Assembly: GCF_002982115.1 (NCBI RefSeq)
Contig: NZ_CP019980.1
Location: 318,001-382,000, forward strand
Direction of reading: 5' to 3'
Length of the DNA stretch: 64,000 nucleotides
From: Lysinibacillus sphaericus
GTDB lineage: Bacteria > Bacillota > Bacilli > Bacillales_A > Planococcaceae
The notes under the pieces were generated by a model. That model was not told where the DNA came from and did no database searches. It worked only from the letters and a program-made list of their open reading frames with translations. Below, piece by piece: positions 17,539 to 26,678 of the stretch. Numbering within the stretch: position 1 is the stretch's first letter; each line of letters starts with the position of its first letter. A program made the translations under genes and the position numbers.

Positions 17539-17577
17539 AATTATCTCGAATTCAAGATATATTAATTCGAGATAATT
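17539..17577 (+). promoter_or_regulatory. MhqR-type operator with nested inverted repeats
   Basis: TATCTCGAATTCAAGATAT at 17542-17560 closely matches the B. subtilis MhqR operator tATCTcgaAtTCgAGATaa. A second half-site makes a larger perfect repeat: AATTATCTCGAATT (17539-17552) and AATTCGAGATAATT (17564-17577). It lies about 100 bases before the dioxygenase gene. Confidence 0.8.
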
Positions 17578-17680
17578 AAATCGAATGTGCAAAGCATTCT
17601 CTAATTAGAAGTTTGAAGTTGCACGTAGTTAGAAAACATATACAAAGAAAATAATTTATTTATGAAGGGGAACTGTTACT

Positions 17681-18622
17681 ATGAACAAACATACAGAAGG
17701 AATTCACCACATCACAGCTATTGTAGGGCATCCACAAGAGAATATTGATTTTTATGCGGGGATTTTAGGTTTACGGTTAGTAAAACAAACAGTTAACTTT
17801 GACGACCCAGGCACGTATCATCTTTATTTTGGTAACCATGCTGGTAAGCCAGGAACAATTATGACGTTCTTTCCTTGGCCGAATGCTTATCAAGGGCGTA
17901 TCGGCGACGGTCAAGTTGGTGTAACAACATACGTTGTACCAGAAGGAGCACTACCTTTCTGGATTAATCGCCTTACAAAATTTTCTATTCCATTTAAAAA
18001 AGCTGAACGCTTTGGAGAACAAGTCGTTCAATTTGATGACCCACATGGGCTTCATATTGAATTAGTAGCTCGTGCAGAAGGTGAACGAAATAATTGGACA
18101 TTTGGTGAAGTTACACCGGAAGTTGCCATTAAAGGTTTTGGTGGTGCAACGCTTTATTCAAGCCATCCACAAGAAACAGAAAAGGTATTAGTAGATGTGA
18201 TGGGGCTTGAAAAAATTGCAACAGAAGGCGAATATGCTCGATTCAAATCAAGCGCTGACATCGGAAATATTATAGACTTGAAAACGGTATTAGGCGTACG
18301 AGGCCACATGGGGGTCGGCACAGTCCATCATATTGCTTGGAGAGCAAAGGATAATGCAGATCATTTAGCGTGGCAAGAGCATGTGATGAATCATGGGCAG
18401 CATGTGACGGAAGTAAAGGATCGTAACTATTTTAACGCTATTTATTTCCGTGAAGCAGGTGAAATTTTATTTGAAATTGCGACAGATCCACCAGGATTCG
18501 CGCATGATGAACCATTGGAGACAATGGGGAGTCAATTAATGTTACCGTTGCAATATGAACAACATCGAGAACAGTTAGAAAGCGCGTTAATCCCGATTCA
18601 AGTACGTTCATTAGATGAATAA
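17681..18622 (+). CDS. Ring-cleaving dioxygenase, MhqO/MhqA type (VOC superfamily)
   Basis: Two tandem vicinal-oxygen-chelate halves over 313 residues. Metal-site candidates are HHITAIVG near the N-terminus, HIELVAR at the end of half one, VHHIAWRAKD at the start of half two and a Glu in EILFEIATDPPGF. Family members protect against quinones and catechols, probably by cleaving the hydroquinone ring. GAAGGGGAA precedes the ATG. It forms an operon with the flavin-reductase-like gene 15 bases on. The MhqR-type operator upstream predicts induction by 2-methylhydroquinone, catechol or similar electrophiles. No mhqR regulator gene is in the window. Confidence 0.87.
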   Translation: MNKHTEGIHHITAIVGHPQENIDFYAGILGLRLVKQTVNFDDPGTYHLYFGNHAGKPGTIMTFFPWPNAYQGRIGDGQVGVTTYVVPEGALPFWINRLTKFSIPFKKAERFGEQVVQFDDPHGLHIELVARAEGERNNWTFGEVTPEVAIKGFGGATLYSSHPQETEKVLVDVMGLEKIATEGEYARFKSSADIGNIIDLKTVLGVRGHMGVGTVHHIAWRAKDNADHLAWQEHVMNHGQHVTEVKDRNYFNAIYFREAGEILFEIATDPPGFAHDEPLETMGSQLMLPLQYEQHREQLESALIPIQVRSLDE

Positions 18623-18637
18623 AAAGGGGGGAGTTAT

Positions 18638-19246
18638 TTGATTTCGATTGATCCGAAGAAAAATACAGAACGTGAAAACTATAAATTATTAGTTGGCAGC
18701 ATTATTCCTAGACCTGTTGCCTTTGTCACGACTTTGTCCGAGCAGGGCATTATAAATGGCGCACCGTTTAGTTACTTTAATATCGTGTCATCGAATCCAC
18801 CGATGATTTCCCTTGCAATTCAAAGAGCAACAGGGCGTTTAAAGGATACCGCTCGTCATATTTTGTATCAAGAACAATTTGTAGTGCATATTGTAGATGA
18901 GGACAATGTTAACCAGGTAAATGAAACAGCTGCTTCGTTACCAGTAACAGAGAGTGAAATTGAAAGAGCTAACTTTACAGTAATCGACAGTCAGCGAATA
19001 ATTGTTCCAGGTGTGAAAGAGGCGAAAGTCCGAATGGAATGTCGCTTAGTACAAAGTGTTCCTTTAATGAATAAAGAACAGCAGACAGGCGATTTGTTTA
19101 TTGGTGAAATTGTACAATTTCATTTAGATGATGTGATTTATCATGAAGGACGAATAGACGCTAGCGCATTAAAGGCAGTAAGCCGATTAGCTGGAGCGAG
19201 TTATGCAAAAATCGGCGATATTTTTGACATAGAACGCCCTCAATAA
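18638..19246 (+). CDS. Flavin reductase-like FMN-binding split-barrel protein
   Basis: 202 residues with the family start PRPVAFVTTLSEQGIINGAPFSYF and FNIVSSNPPMISLAI, which form the FMN-binding split barrel. It probably reduces FMN or acts as a flavoredoxin-like partner of the ring-cleaving enzyme ahead. The TTG start follows GGGGGGAG. It shares the MhqR-type control of the upstream gene and ends at a strong terminator. No direct partner is known; the pairing is from synteny. Confidence 0.82.
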   Translation: MISIDPKKNTERENYKLLVGSIIPRPVAFVTTLSEQGIINGAPFSYFNIVSSNPPMISLAIQRATGRLKDTARHILYQEQFVVHIVDEDNVNQVNETAASLPVTESEIERANFTVIDSQRIIVPGVKEAKVRMECRLVQSVPLMNKEQQTGDLFIGEIVQFHLDDVIYHEGRIDASALKAVSRLAGASYAKIGDIFDIERPQ

Positions 19247-19279
19247 AGTAAATAAGCAAAATTTTTGAAAAGATATATG

Positions 19280-19336
19280 GCTCGTGAATGGCTTACTACA
19301 GAAAATAGTCGCCATTCACGAGCATTTCCTGTTTTT
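19280..19336 (+). terminator. Intrinsic terminator
   Basis: GCTCGTGAATGGC (19280-19292) and GCCATTCACGAGC (19311-19323) form a perfect 13-bp stem, followed by a T-rich tract ending in TTTTTT. It ends the dioxygenase operon and may also serve the convergent RidA gene. Confidence 0.85.
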
Positions 19337-19361
19337 TAAATGGTAAATCCTTTTGCACCTT

Positions 19362-19754
19362 TTATACGATTTCCTGACATGCCCACGCATCAATTTCTAC
19401 TTTTAATACGGGCGAAGCAAGTGCTACTACATATACCATTGTCATACAAGGGCAGTGATCACCAAAAAAGTCACCCATCACGTGCTTTCTTTGTGCTGTG
19501 TCAAATTCTCCAACTAAATAAAATACAACCTTTGTTAAATCTGCAACAGTCATGCCAGCACACTCAAGATTTTTTTTAATATTGTTAAGCGCTAGTTGCA
19601 ATTGAATGATTGGATCTTCAGGTACAGTTCCGTCTAACGCCATCCCGATTTGACCTGAAAATGTTAGCCATCTGTTTGGACCAGTTATTTCAATTTGGTG
19701 TACATATGGAGCTACAGGCGGGTGAATTTCCTTTGGATTTCTTGAGATTTTCAT
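19362..19754 (-). CDS. RidA-family (YjgF/L-PSP) protein
   Basis: 130 residues, the normal RidA length. Family members hydrolyse reactive enamine/imine intermediates released by PLP enzymes. Visible segments are LTFSGQIGMALDGTV, LQLALNNIKKNLECAGMTVADLTKVVFYL, and a C-terminal LKVEIDAWA where typical RidA proteins have a catalytic Arg followed by VEIEAIA. Here the corresponding region reads SPVLKVEIDA, so the usual Arg appears absent and the enzyme may belong to a RidA subfamily without imine deaminase activity. AAGGAATG precedes the ATG. Confidence 0.82.
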   Translation of the reverse strand: MKISRNPKEIHPPVAPYVHQIEITGPNRWLTFSGQIGMALDGTVPEDPIIQLQLALNNIKKNLECAGMTVADLTKVVFYLVGEFDTAQRKHVMGDFFGDHCPCMTMVYVVALASPVLKVEIDAWACQEIV

Positions 19755-20173
19755 CGAATCATTCCTTACCTATTCTATTTTGGAGATACTTCCGAAATAT
19801 CGTACTGAAATTAACATAAAACAAAAGAAGTTGCTTTGGATATGATAGTTTATAAGGGTATAATAGAATTATTAAAATTTTGGCTATAACGCTGATGTAG
19901 CTTTCAATACACATTAATCGTATTGTCTTTCATTCTAATTCGAAAAGTAAAAAAAATCTATTTTACAATGGATTGAACTTCTTGAAAAAGGGTTGTTGAA
20001 CGGAGTAATGGAAATACGCTGTCTAGACAGAGGTTTTTATCCCCCTAAACTCAAAGGACCATGAAAATGATAAATATTGATAACTAATAATTTTGTCTAC
20101 TTGCTTAATATATTTCGCGTTCTGTAAGTTGGCAGTAGAGGCAGCGAAGCCGTTTTGTAGAAGGAGTGAATGC
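19755..20173 (+). promoter_or_regulatory. Intergenic region with promoter and long 5' leader of the AI-2E family gene
   Basis: TTGGAT at 19836-19841, a 17-base spacer and TATAAT at 19859-19864 make a good sigma-A promoter. The ATG lies about 300 bases on, giving an unusually long leader. The leader holds a 12-base palindrome CTGTCTAGACAG (20019-20030) followed by AGGTTTTT, a weak terminator-like element. I recognise no riboswitch class. Confidence 0.5.
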
Positions 20174-21217
20174 ATGAGTAATTTTTTTCGAAGTAATGGA
20201 TTTAAACGTTTTGTTATTCTAGCTGGGATCGCTGTTGCACTTTATTTAATGCGGAGTATGATTAACCTTATTCTTCTGACATTCATTATAACCTACTTAA
20301 TGAATGAGCTTTCTACTAAGGCGACAAAAGAGTTTAAACGAATCGCACCCATCAATGAAAAAGCGATGATTGTCTCCCTTTACCTCTTACTTGTAGCTGC
20401 TATTATTGCAGTGATCTATAAGTATTTGCCGGTTGTAACCCAACAAATTACACAGCTTTTTGATTTGATTGCAGCTTTTAATCTCAATCCGAACGATAAT
20501 GAGGTTGCGAGATATTTGGCGCCGACATTTGAGAAAATTGAACTTGGAAAATATTTAGAACAAGGTGTTGACCTTACGTTAAAAAATTTAACGAACATTG
20601 GGAAAGTCATTTTGCACGTGTTCATTGCACTTATTTTAAGTTTGTTCATCCTTTTGGAGAAGAAACGAATTATTGAATTTACTGCAAAATTTAAAGATAG
20701 TAAAATTGGTCCGCTTTACGACGAGTTAACATATTTTTCTAAAATATTTATTCGTTCTTTTGGAAAAGTAATTGAAGCGCAATTTATCATTGCTGCGGTA
20801 AACTGTGTTTTATCCGTTATTGCTCTTTCTATTATGGGCTTCCCACACTTAATTGCACTTGGAATCATGCTTTTTATTCTTGGTTTAATTCCTGTAGCAG
20901 GCGTAATTATTTCATTGGTACCGCTAAGCATTATTGCTTACAGCATCGGTGGACCGATGTACATTGCTTACATTCTGATTATTGTCGTGGTGTTACATGC
21001 GATTGAAGCTTATTTCTTAAATCCAAAGCTCATGTCTGCCAAAACAAATCTTCCTATTTTTTATACATTTATCGTCATCCTATTCTCGGAGCAATTCCTC
21101 GGGGTATGGGGATTAATTATCGGTATTCCATTGTTTATGTTCCTGCTCGATATTTTAGGTGTCACGTCTTTAGAGGAGGAAACCCAACGATCTGTAGCTA
21201 TCAATGACCATAAGTAA
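20174..21217 (+). CDS. AI-2E family transporter (YdbI/TqsA-like)
   Basis: 347 residues with about seven to eight membrane segments and the domain's characteristic C-terminal GVWGLIIGIPLFMFLLDILG. Family members are exporters or Na+/H+ antiporters; autoinducer-2 export applies only to a few. I chose ATG 20174 because AAGGAG lies nine bases ahead and the membrane-anchored MSNFFRSNGFKRF start is typical; the frame is open to 20093 but without a ribosome site. A terminator follows at once, so it is a single-gene unit. Confidence 0.83.
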   Translation: MSNFFRSNGFKRFVILAGIAVALYLMRSMINLILLTFIITYLMNELSTKATKEFKRIAPINEKAMIVSLYLLLVAAIIAVIYKYLPVVTQQITQLFDLIAAFNLNPNDNEVARYLAPTFEKIELGKYLEQGVDLTLKNLTNIGKVILHVFIALILSLFILLEKKRIIEFTAKFKDSKIGPLYDELTYFSKIFIRSFGKVIEAQFIIAAVNCVLSVIALSIMGFPHLIALGIMLFILGLIPVAGVIISLVPLSIIAYSIGGPMYIAYILIIVVVLHAIEAYFLNPKLMSAKTNLPIFYTFIVILFSEQFLGVWGLIIGIPLFMFLLDILGVTSLEEETQRSVAINDHK

Positions 21218-21220
21218 ACT

Positions 21221-21258
21221 AAAAGGAAGCATCGCTTTATGCGTATGCTTCCTTTTTT
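21221..21258 (+). terminator. Intrinsic terminator
   Basis: AAAAGGAAGCAT pairs with ATGCTTCCTTTT, with an inner CGC/GCG and a run of six T. Confidence 0.85.
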
Positions 21259-21333
21259 GGTGCCTGCGGTTCTCGCAGGAGTCGAGCAACCCCTCACTAC
21301 AATCAACAAGGAGGCACGCACACAATTTACCCA

Positions 21334-22668
21334 CTAGTTTGAATAAACCGCGCGTGGCTTTCTTTTAATAAATATGAGAATGAGCAATGCTGTAATGCCT
21401 TCAGCAACCGGGAAAGTCCACCAAATTGCTTGCGCGCCGAATAATTTAGGTAGCAATAGGAGTGCTGGAATAAATAAAATAATACTGCGTAGTAACATAA
21501 TCGTTGTTGCAAGACGGATTTTTTCAATTGATTGGAAAAATTCTGCAAGCACCATATTCATACCTAAGAAAACGTAGCCAATTGCAAAATGGACAAAGCC
21601 TTGTGTTGCCATTGTGCGAATTTCAATTTTACTATCTCCAAACAGTTCCATTAATTGAGAAGGAAATAGCATCGCAATAATGGCAATGCTTAAACCGAGT
21701 ATGAGAGCGGTAGCTAAGCCGATCTTCAAAAGCTCGAGTAAACGTTTTTTTAATCTGGCACCGTGGTGGTAACTGACTAGAGGTTGGAGAGCCATACCAA
21801 TGCCTAAGAACACAGTTAATAATACCGTATGAATATAGTTAACCATTGCATAGGCTGTCACACCGTTTGCTCCTAAATAGTGCAGAAACGACACATTATA
21901 TAAAATCACGATTAACGCCATAGAGGCTTCTACAATAAAGCTAGGTAAACCAATGGCGAATATTTTTTTCAAATCGGATACGTTGAAAAAAGTAGAGACA
22001 AATTTTAATTCAGACTGCTTTCGGAAGAAATGGAGACATAGTACCGACATGCCGATGATAGTAGAGATTGCCGTCGCTAACGCGCAACCCTTTACACCAT
22101 AATGGAGTACGAAAATAAATACGTAGTTTAAAAGGATATTTAAAATGGATGTTGTGATTAAACCCATCATAGCAAGCTTTGGGTTTCCATCATTTCGGAT
22201 GAAAATGCTTAATAAATTTTCGATTGTGTAAAAGACACCGAATATCAAAATGACATGCAAGTATTCTTGGACATAAGGATAAGTCACATCACTTGCCCCA
22301 AAAATATAGGCAATTTCCTTTAAATTTAATAAAAGTAATAGCACTAAAGTTAAAACTACCGCCAGCATCGTTGTAAACGAAAGTGTAAAAAGTTGATGTG
22401 CGCGTTTTTTATTACCTTCTCCAAGTGAAATGGAGTACAATGTTGCACCGCCCATACCAATCCACAGAGATATGGATAATAAGATGGAGAAAATCGGCAC
22501 AGCAATATTGACGCCTGCTAGAGCAGTTGGGCCAACGCCATGACTGACAAAAATACCATCGACTAAAATATTTACTGACATCAGTAGCATACCAATCATC
22601 GCTGGGAATAAATAAGAAAGAAATAATGGTCTTAATGGTCTTGTTTCAATTGGATTAATGGTCGTCAT
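21334..22668 (-). CDS. MATE family efflux transporter
   Basis: 444 residues, 12 membrane segments arranged as two similar halves, each starting with the MATE pattern (SYLFPAMIGMLLMSVNILVDGIFVSHGVGPTALAGVNIAVP in half one; GLPSFIVEASMALIVILYNV in half two). It exports cationic compounds in exchange for Na+ or H+. Translation starts inside the upstream GNAT gene (14-base overlap), and both are probably transcribed from the promoter shared with the divergent MerR regulator. Confidence 0.88.
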   Translation of the reverse strand: MTTINPIETRPLRPLFLSYLFPAMIGMLLMSVNILVDGIFVSHGVGPTALAGVNIAVPIFSILLSISLWIGMGGATLYSISLGEGNKKRAHQLFTLSFTTMLAVVLTLVLLLLLNLKEIAYIFGASDVTYPYVQEYLHVILIFGVFYTIENLLSIFIRNDGNPKLAMMGLITTSILNILLNYVFIFVLHYGVKGCALATAISTIIGMSVLCLHFFRKQSELKFVSTFFNVSDLKKIFAIGLPSFIVEASMALIVILYNVSFLHYLGANGVTAYAMVNYIHTVLLTVFLGIGMALQPLVSYHHGARLKKRLLELLKIGLATALILGLSIAIIAMLFPSQLMELFGDSKIEIRTMATQGFVHFAIGYVFLGMNMVLAEFFQSIEKIRLATTIMLLRSIILFIPALLLLPKLFGAQAIWWTFPVAEGITALLILIFIKRKPRAVYSN

Positions 22669-23122
22669 GAGTACGTACCTCTCTTACCATTACTTTTTCG
22701 CCCTTTTCATCGAGTTCCCCATTAAAGACGAACCCAAATAGTTGATAGAGATGGATGGCTACTTTATTGTTGTCATAAACACTTAAAAATATTTTTTCGC
22801 AATTGTATGTTGCCTGTAAAAAATCGATTAGCTGTTGCAAAAAGTATTTCCCGAGCCCTTTATGCTGATAACGTTCATCGATTAAATAACGGTCAAGCCA
22901 TACTCGCTGTGATCCATCCTCATGAGGAAACAGACCATACATTGCGAAGCCGACTACGGTATCCTCCCTATATAAGCCAACGGGTATAAAGCGTTGGTCA
23001 GACGCTGCTTCGTCTAGGCATTGCTGTGTCGTTTCAATAAAGTCCTGCTGATTAGCAGCAATGTGTAATGCTAATACGTTTTGTTTGTTTAAAGCTGTGA
23101 TGTCACGTATTTCCGTGAACAT
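22655..23122 (-). CDS. GNAT family N-acetyltransferase (diamine/polyamine type)
   Basis: 155 residues with an acetyl-CoA-binding RYQHKGLGKYFLQQLIDFL segment and the late NNKVAIHLYQLFGFVFNGE typical of spermidine/diamine acetyltransferases such as BltD. It overlaps the MATE gene by 14 bases and lies divergent from the MerR gene. The set resembles the B. subtilis blt locus: MerR regulator, efflux pump, acetyltransferase. That analogy suggests the two enzymes handle a shared cationic substrate; the substrate itself is unknown. Confidence 0.82.
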   Translation of the reverse strand: MFTEIRDITALNKQNVLALHIAANQQDFIETTQQCLDEAASDQRFIPVGLYREDTVVGFAMYGLFPHEDGSQRVWLDRYLIDERYQHKGLGKYFLQQLIDFLQATYNCEKIFLSVYDNNKVAIHLYQLFGFVFNGELDEKGEKVMVREVRTHDDH

Positions 23123-23169
23123 AATGTCAAAACCTTTCTAAATTTATTGTGGATAGCTACAATCTAAAG

Positions 23170-23186
23170 TATATAGTAACTATATA
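23170..23186. promoter_or_regulatory. Candidate MerR-family operator in the divergent promoter
   Basis: TATATAGTAACTATATA is a perfect 8-1-8 palindrome placed between the GNAT/MATE and MerR genes. MerR regulators bind such dyads between -35 and -10. Confidence 0.5.
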
Positions 23187-23206
23187 GTCAAGAAAGGAAA
23201 TTTAAA

Positions 23207-24040
23207 ATGCTTAATAAAAATGTAAAATATTTTACAACTGGCGAATTTGCCAAACTGTGTAAGGTTAATAAACAAACACTGATTTACTATGATCAAATCG
23301 GCCTGTTATCACCTATTATGAAAGATCATAAAGATTATCGTTATTATACAATTGCCCAGTATGATTTTTTTAGCGTCATCGAATTGTTAAAGACTGTCGG
23401 TATGTCGTTAAAAGATATTCAAAAGTATATGGCAGATAAATCACCTGAAAATTTTTTAGAGTTAATGCATCAGCAAAAAGCGCTTGTAGCAAAGAAGCGG
23501 CAAGAGCTCGAAATGATAGAGAGTATTATAGAAGTGAAAATTGAAACAACAGAGGACGCCTTGCAGACAGATTTTGATAGTATTACGATTGGTCATTTTC
23601 CAGAGGAAACATTGTATTTAAGTAAAAATATTGAAGATTCCACTGAAGAACAGTTTGTTAAGGCGGTCTCGGATTTTATTGATGAATTGGATCGCTCGCA
23701 GCTTGATACAGGTTATCCGATTGGTGGCATTACTAGAAGAGAGCAAGTTTTAGCAGGGAACTATGATAATTATTGTTACTTGTATATGGAGCAACCACAT
23801 CCGCAGGAAGGGCATCCTTATTTTAAGGCGATTGAAGGGGACTTTATTATTGGCTATCATCTCGGGTTATCAACAGAACTTGGACAAACGTACGAACGAT
23901 TATTTAAGGTTATGGCTGAAAGAGGCTACGAGCTGGGGCAGTATGTATATGAGGAATATATTTATGATGCGGTGATTAAAAATCGAGAAGAAGAGTATGT
24001 AACAAAAATTATGATGGAAATAACAAAAAAGGCGAACTAG
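23207..24040 (+). CDS. MerR-family multidrug-type regulator (BltR/BmrR-like)
   Basis: 277 residues. N-terminal winged helix KYFTTGEFAKLCKVNKQTLIYYDQIGLLSP and a coiled dimer helix to about residue 120, then a GyrI-like ligand-binding barrel. It should bind a hydrophobic or cationic ligand and activate the divergent GNAT-MATE genes. AGAAAGGAAA precedes the ATG. Length matches BltR/BmrR, and a terminator follows the gene. Confidence 0.87.
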   Translation: MLNKNVKYFTTGEFAKLCKVNKQTLIYYDQIGLLSPIMKDHKDYRYYTIAQYDFFSVIELLKTVGMSLKDIQKYMADKSPENFLELMHQQKALVAKKRQELEMIESIIEVKIETTEDALQTDFDSITIGHFPEETLYLSKNIEDSTEEQFVKAVSDFIDELDRSQLDTGYPIGGITRREQVLAGNYDNYCYLYMEQPHPQEGHPYFKAIEGDFIIGYHLGLSTELGQTYERLFKVMAERGYELGQYVYEEYIYDAVIKNREEEYVTKIMMEITKKAN

Positions 24041-24053
24041 CATAATGGCTGCT

Positions 24054-24119
24054 TACATAAAAAGAATCTACGACACTGCGGCCGCTGACCCGCAAAGTGA
24101 GTAGATTCTTTTTATATGT
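24054..24119 (+). terminator. Terminator-like hairpin, possibly bidirectional
   Basis: Arms around AAAAAGAATCTAC and GTAGATTCTTTTT enclose a GC-rich loop. It lies between the convergent MerR and zinc-ribbon genes. Confidence 0.7.
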
Positions 24120-24146
24120 AAAAGCCCTTAGCAGTTGCATGCAAGT

Positions 24147-24500
24147 TTATTTGTAATGGTAAGCGTTCGCTCTTGGATTGTTGCGTTGAATTTTATTAAA
24201 CCATGCTTCGTCTTTTTCTTCTTGTTTTAAGGTATTAACGATGGTTGAGGCACAGTTAACACAAATTTTAGCTTGTGTAATTTTACCGCAACGTTCACAT
24301 GGTGCACCAAGATTAGGGAAGATAGATGTTTTTAATTTTCCTGTCTTTACCCATTTATATAGTAAGTCAGATGAAATACCTGTTAATGCAACAATTTCAT
24401 CATTTGTTAATTGACGATTATTTTTCCGTAGTAAAAAATGATGTAATTCCGAGAAAATATCCTCTTCTCGAGCGTCTATTTTTTTTTCGAAAAGTAGCAT
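24147..24500 (-). CDS. Zinc-ribbon/HTH protein resembling flagellar-operon protein YvyF
   Basis: 117 residues. A helix-turn-helix-like stretch (LTNDEIVALTGISSDLLYKWVKTGKL) is followed by a four-cysteine ribbon, CERCGK-x5-CVNC, and a basic tail. The layout resembles the YvyF (TIGR03826) family, but no flagellar genes are nearby. AAGGAGAGG precedes the ATG. It lies 22 bases after the DUF2225 gene and is probably co-transcribed with it. Function unknown; a nucleic-acid-binding role is inferred from the fold. Confidence 0.6.
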   Translation of the reverse strand: MLLFEKKIDAREEDIFSELHHFLLRKNNRQLTNDEIVALTGISSDLLYKWVKTGKLKTSIFPNLGAPCERCGKITQAKICVNCASTIVNTLKQEEKDEAWFNKIQRNNPRANAYHYK

Positions 24501-24522
24501 TTTATTCCTCTCCTTTATCTAG

Positions 24523-25215
24523 TTATTTAATGATTTCTTTATTTTCAATGACATTGTGAGGGTGTTCGTCATATTTGTAGTTTTCCCAACGATTGCGTGC
24601 TAATTTTCGATATTTATTTGAAACACTGCGATCCCCAATCAAGCGTGAGAATCCTTTTTTGGCTTCTCCAATATCGCCGAGGCGAAGGCTTAATTCTGCA
24701 TGTAAATATAGAATTCGCTCGCTGCCTTCTTGATTGGATGCAAAAGATTTACTGTAAAAATCTCTCGCAGCATATAAATAGTGAATTTCAGATTCGCTTT
24801 CATTTTTTAAACGGTAAAGCCAGGCTATTTTCAGTGCGATATTAGCCATTAATAGTGCCTCTTCCATAGAAGCCTTTGCAACGAGGTAGGCTAATTTGTA
24901 GCTTATGATAGCATCTTCGATAGTCCGTTCTTGACAGATGTTCATGGGCTTTTGTAGTTCTTTAATATATAGTTCGTCGATTAGTAGCATGAAAGGTCCG
25001 TAAGTTCTCGTCATAGATTTATGGTAGGCATATCCGCAATGTGGGCATACAGCAACTTCATACAGCAATGGATTTAAACCTTCATAAACAGGCATAAAAT
25101 CCGTTTGTTCTTCGACTACTTTATAACGATTCGGACGTACTTTATATGTTGTATATTGCTTTTTACAAAATTTGCAATCCACATTACTTTCGTAGTAGTA
25201 AATATTAAAACCCAT
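24523..25215 (-). CDS. DUF2225 domain protein with N-terminal zinc-ribbon
   Basis: 230 residues from ATG 25215, chosen because GAGGAG lies nine bases ahead (a TTG at 25224 is too close). N-terminal cysteine pairs CKFC and CPHC, 40 residues apart, make a zinc site; the remainder is helical with TPR-like repeats (for example YLYAARDFYSKSFASNQEG and LSLRLGDIGEAKKGFSRL). DUF2225 proteins are widespread in Firmicutes with unknown function. It is the first gene of a two-gene unit. Confidence 0.78.
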   Translation of the reverse strand: MGFNIYYYESNVDCKFCKKQYTTYKVRPNRYKVVEEQTDFMPVYEGLNPLLYEVAVCPHCGYAYHKSMTRTYGPFMLLIDELYIKELQKPMNICQERTIEDAIISYKLAYLVAKASMEEALLMANIALKIAWLYRLKNESESEIHYLYAARDFYSKSFASNQEGSERILYLHAELSLRLGDIGEAKKGFSRLIGDRSVSNKYRKLARNRWENYKYDEHPHNVIENKEIIK

Positions 25216-25690
25216 ATGAATCAACTCCTCTGTGTCGAGTTTTTAACATTTCTTTAGTTCTACTTAAATGGACATAACACTCGTTCAATATATTTAATGG
25301 ATTTTCGACTATTTTAGCAATTCTATGTTTTTTGATATAATCCTTTAGCATTATTAAAGTAGTGTCAAATGAATGGTTTTATTTTTATGTAAAGAGAATG
25401 TTAGATTAAATACACTAGCAATAGTATGTATCGGTGGTATATGTGGAAAAGTTAAATAGTTATGCCTACATTGTTAAAATTACGTCAGACATACCTAGAG
25501 AGCTTTTTGTTATTCATCTTTTAGTAGGTTTATTATAATACATGTAGGATAATTTTACTATTCATTAATATGCTGAATATAAAGTAACTTTGTGAACGGC
25601 TAAAAAGATTAAGGATGTTTCGGTTATGCTCTTTTTGGTGTAAAATAATTGAAATTATTGATAGTTAATTTAAAAGGAGCGCATACATGT
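25216..25690. other. Intergenic region, nothing recognised
   Basis: A+T-rich spacer between divergent genes. I see no ORF with a ribosome site, no repeat and no named regulatory motif. It must hold the two outward promoters. Confidence 0.5.
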
Positions 25691-26464
25691 ATGGATTGCA
25701 AAATCGTCTTTTTTGATGTAGATGGTACATTGATCAATTATGAGGATGGTTGTATTGAAAGTAGTACCAAGAATGCTTTACATACACTAAAAAACAAAGG
25801 GATTCGATTAGTCGCTGCAACTGGTAGACCACTATCTATGTGTCAGGACTTACATAAAATAGGGATTGATACATTTATTACGGCGAATGGTGCTTATGTT
25901 CGGCACGGAGACCAAATCATCTATGCCAGCCCCATCGCTCAAACTATTGTACAAAGTGTTAAAGCTTTTGCTGACGACCATCAAAATAGCTTGTCATTTT
26001 TCACTGAACAATTATCGATGAATAGTGTGCAGCACCCTGCAACACTAAAGGCAATGAATGAGACATTGTCTTTAAGACAATATCCGCCCGTCAATAAAAA
26101 TATTTTAAATGAGCAAGTTTACTTAATGTGTTTATATGTAAATGAACAGGTAGAGAAAAAGTATAGAACACAATTTCCAAATTTGAAGTTTGAAAGATGG
26201 CATCCTATGATTACGAATGTTTTACAAGAGGATGTATCAAAAGCAATTGCTGTTGAAGCTGTACTTAGTTATTTCAATTTACATCCAAAAGAGGCGATTG
26301 CTTTTGGGGATGGAGATAATGATATGGATATGCTAAAGCAAGTTGGATATGGTATTGCAATGGGCAATGGAAGTGTAGCCTTAAAAAATATTGCGGATGA
26401 GGTCACGATGGCATCGAATAAAGGCGGCATTGATTACGCCTTGCGCAAACTACAGTTGATCTAA
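25691..26464 (+). CDS. HAD-superfamily Cof-type sugar/FMN phosphatase
   Basis: 257 residues from ATG 25691, with AAGGAG eleven bases ahead; the frame is open to 25649 but without a ribosome site. HAD motif I is FFDVDGTL (Asp9, Asp11), motif II AATGRP, motif III Lys near the C-terminal third, motif IV AFGDGDNDMDML. The inserted C2-type cap between motifs II and III fits the Cof group, which dephosphorylates sugar phosphates or flavin mononucleotide. Substrate unknown. Single gene. Confidence 0.85.
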   Translation: MDCKIVFFDVDGTLINYEDGCIESSTKNALHTLKNKGIRLVAATGRPLSMCQDLHKIGIDTFITANGAYVRHGDQIIYASPIAQTIVQSVKAFADDHQNSLSFFTEQLSMNSVQHPATLKAMNETLSLRQYPPVNKNILNEQVYLMCLYVNEQVEKKYRTQFPNLKFERWHPMITNVLQEDVSKAIAVEAVLSYFNLHPKEAIAFGDGDNDMDMLKQVGYGIAMGNGSVALKNIADEVTMASNKGGIDYALRKLQLI

Positions 26465-26678
26465 AAAGAAATGTCAATAGTCAGTAAATATCAAATAATT
26501 TGAAATATCAGCAAATTAATATAAATCTTATATAGTAATTAATAATTCGGTAAATATATTTATTTTGCATTATTTTGAAAATTGTAGTTAAATAACCCTG
26601 ATTTTTAGCTTAATTATTGAAATGTTATCTGTGATTATTTAGAATAATTTTAAATAGATTTGAGGGGGGTGTGATACG

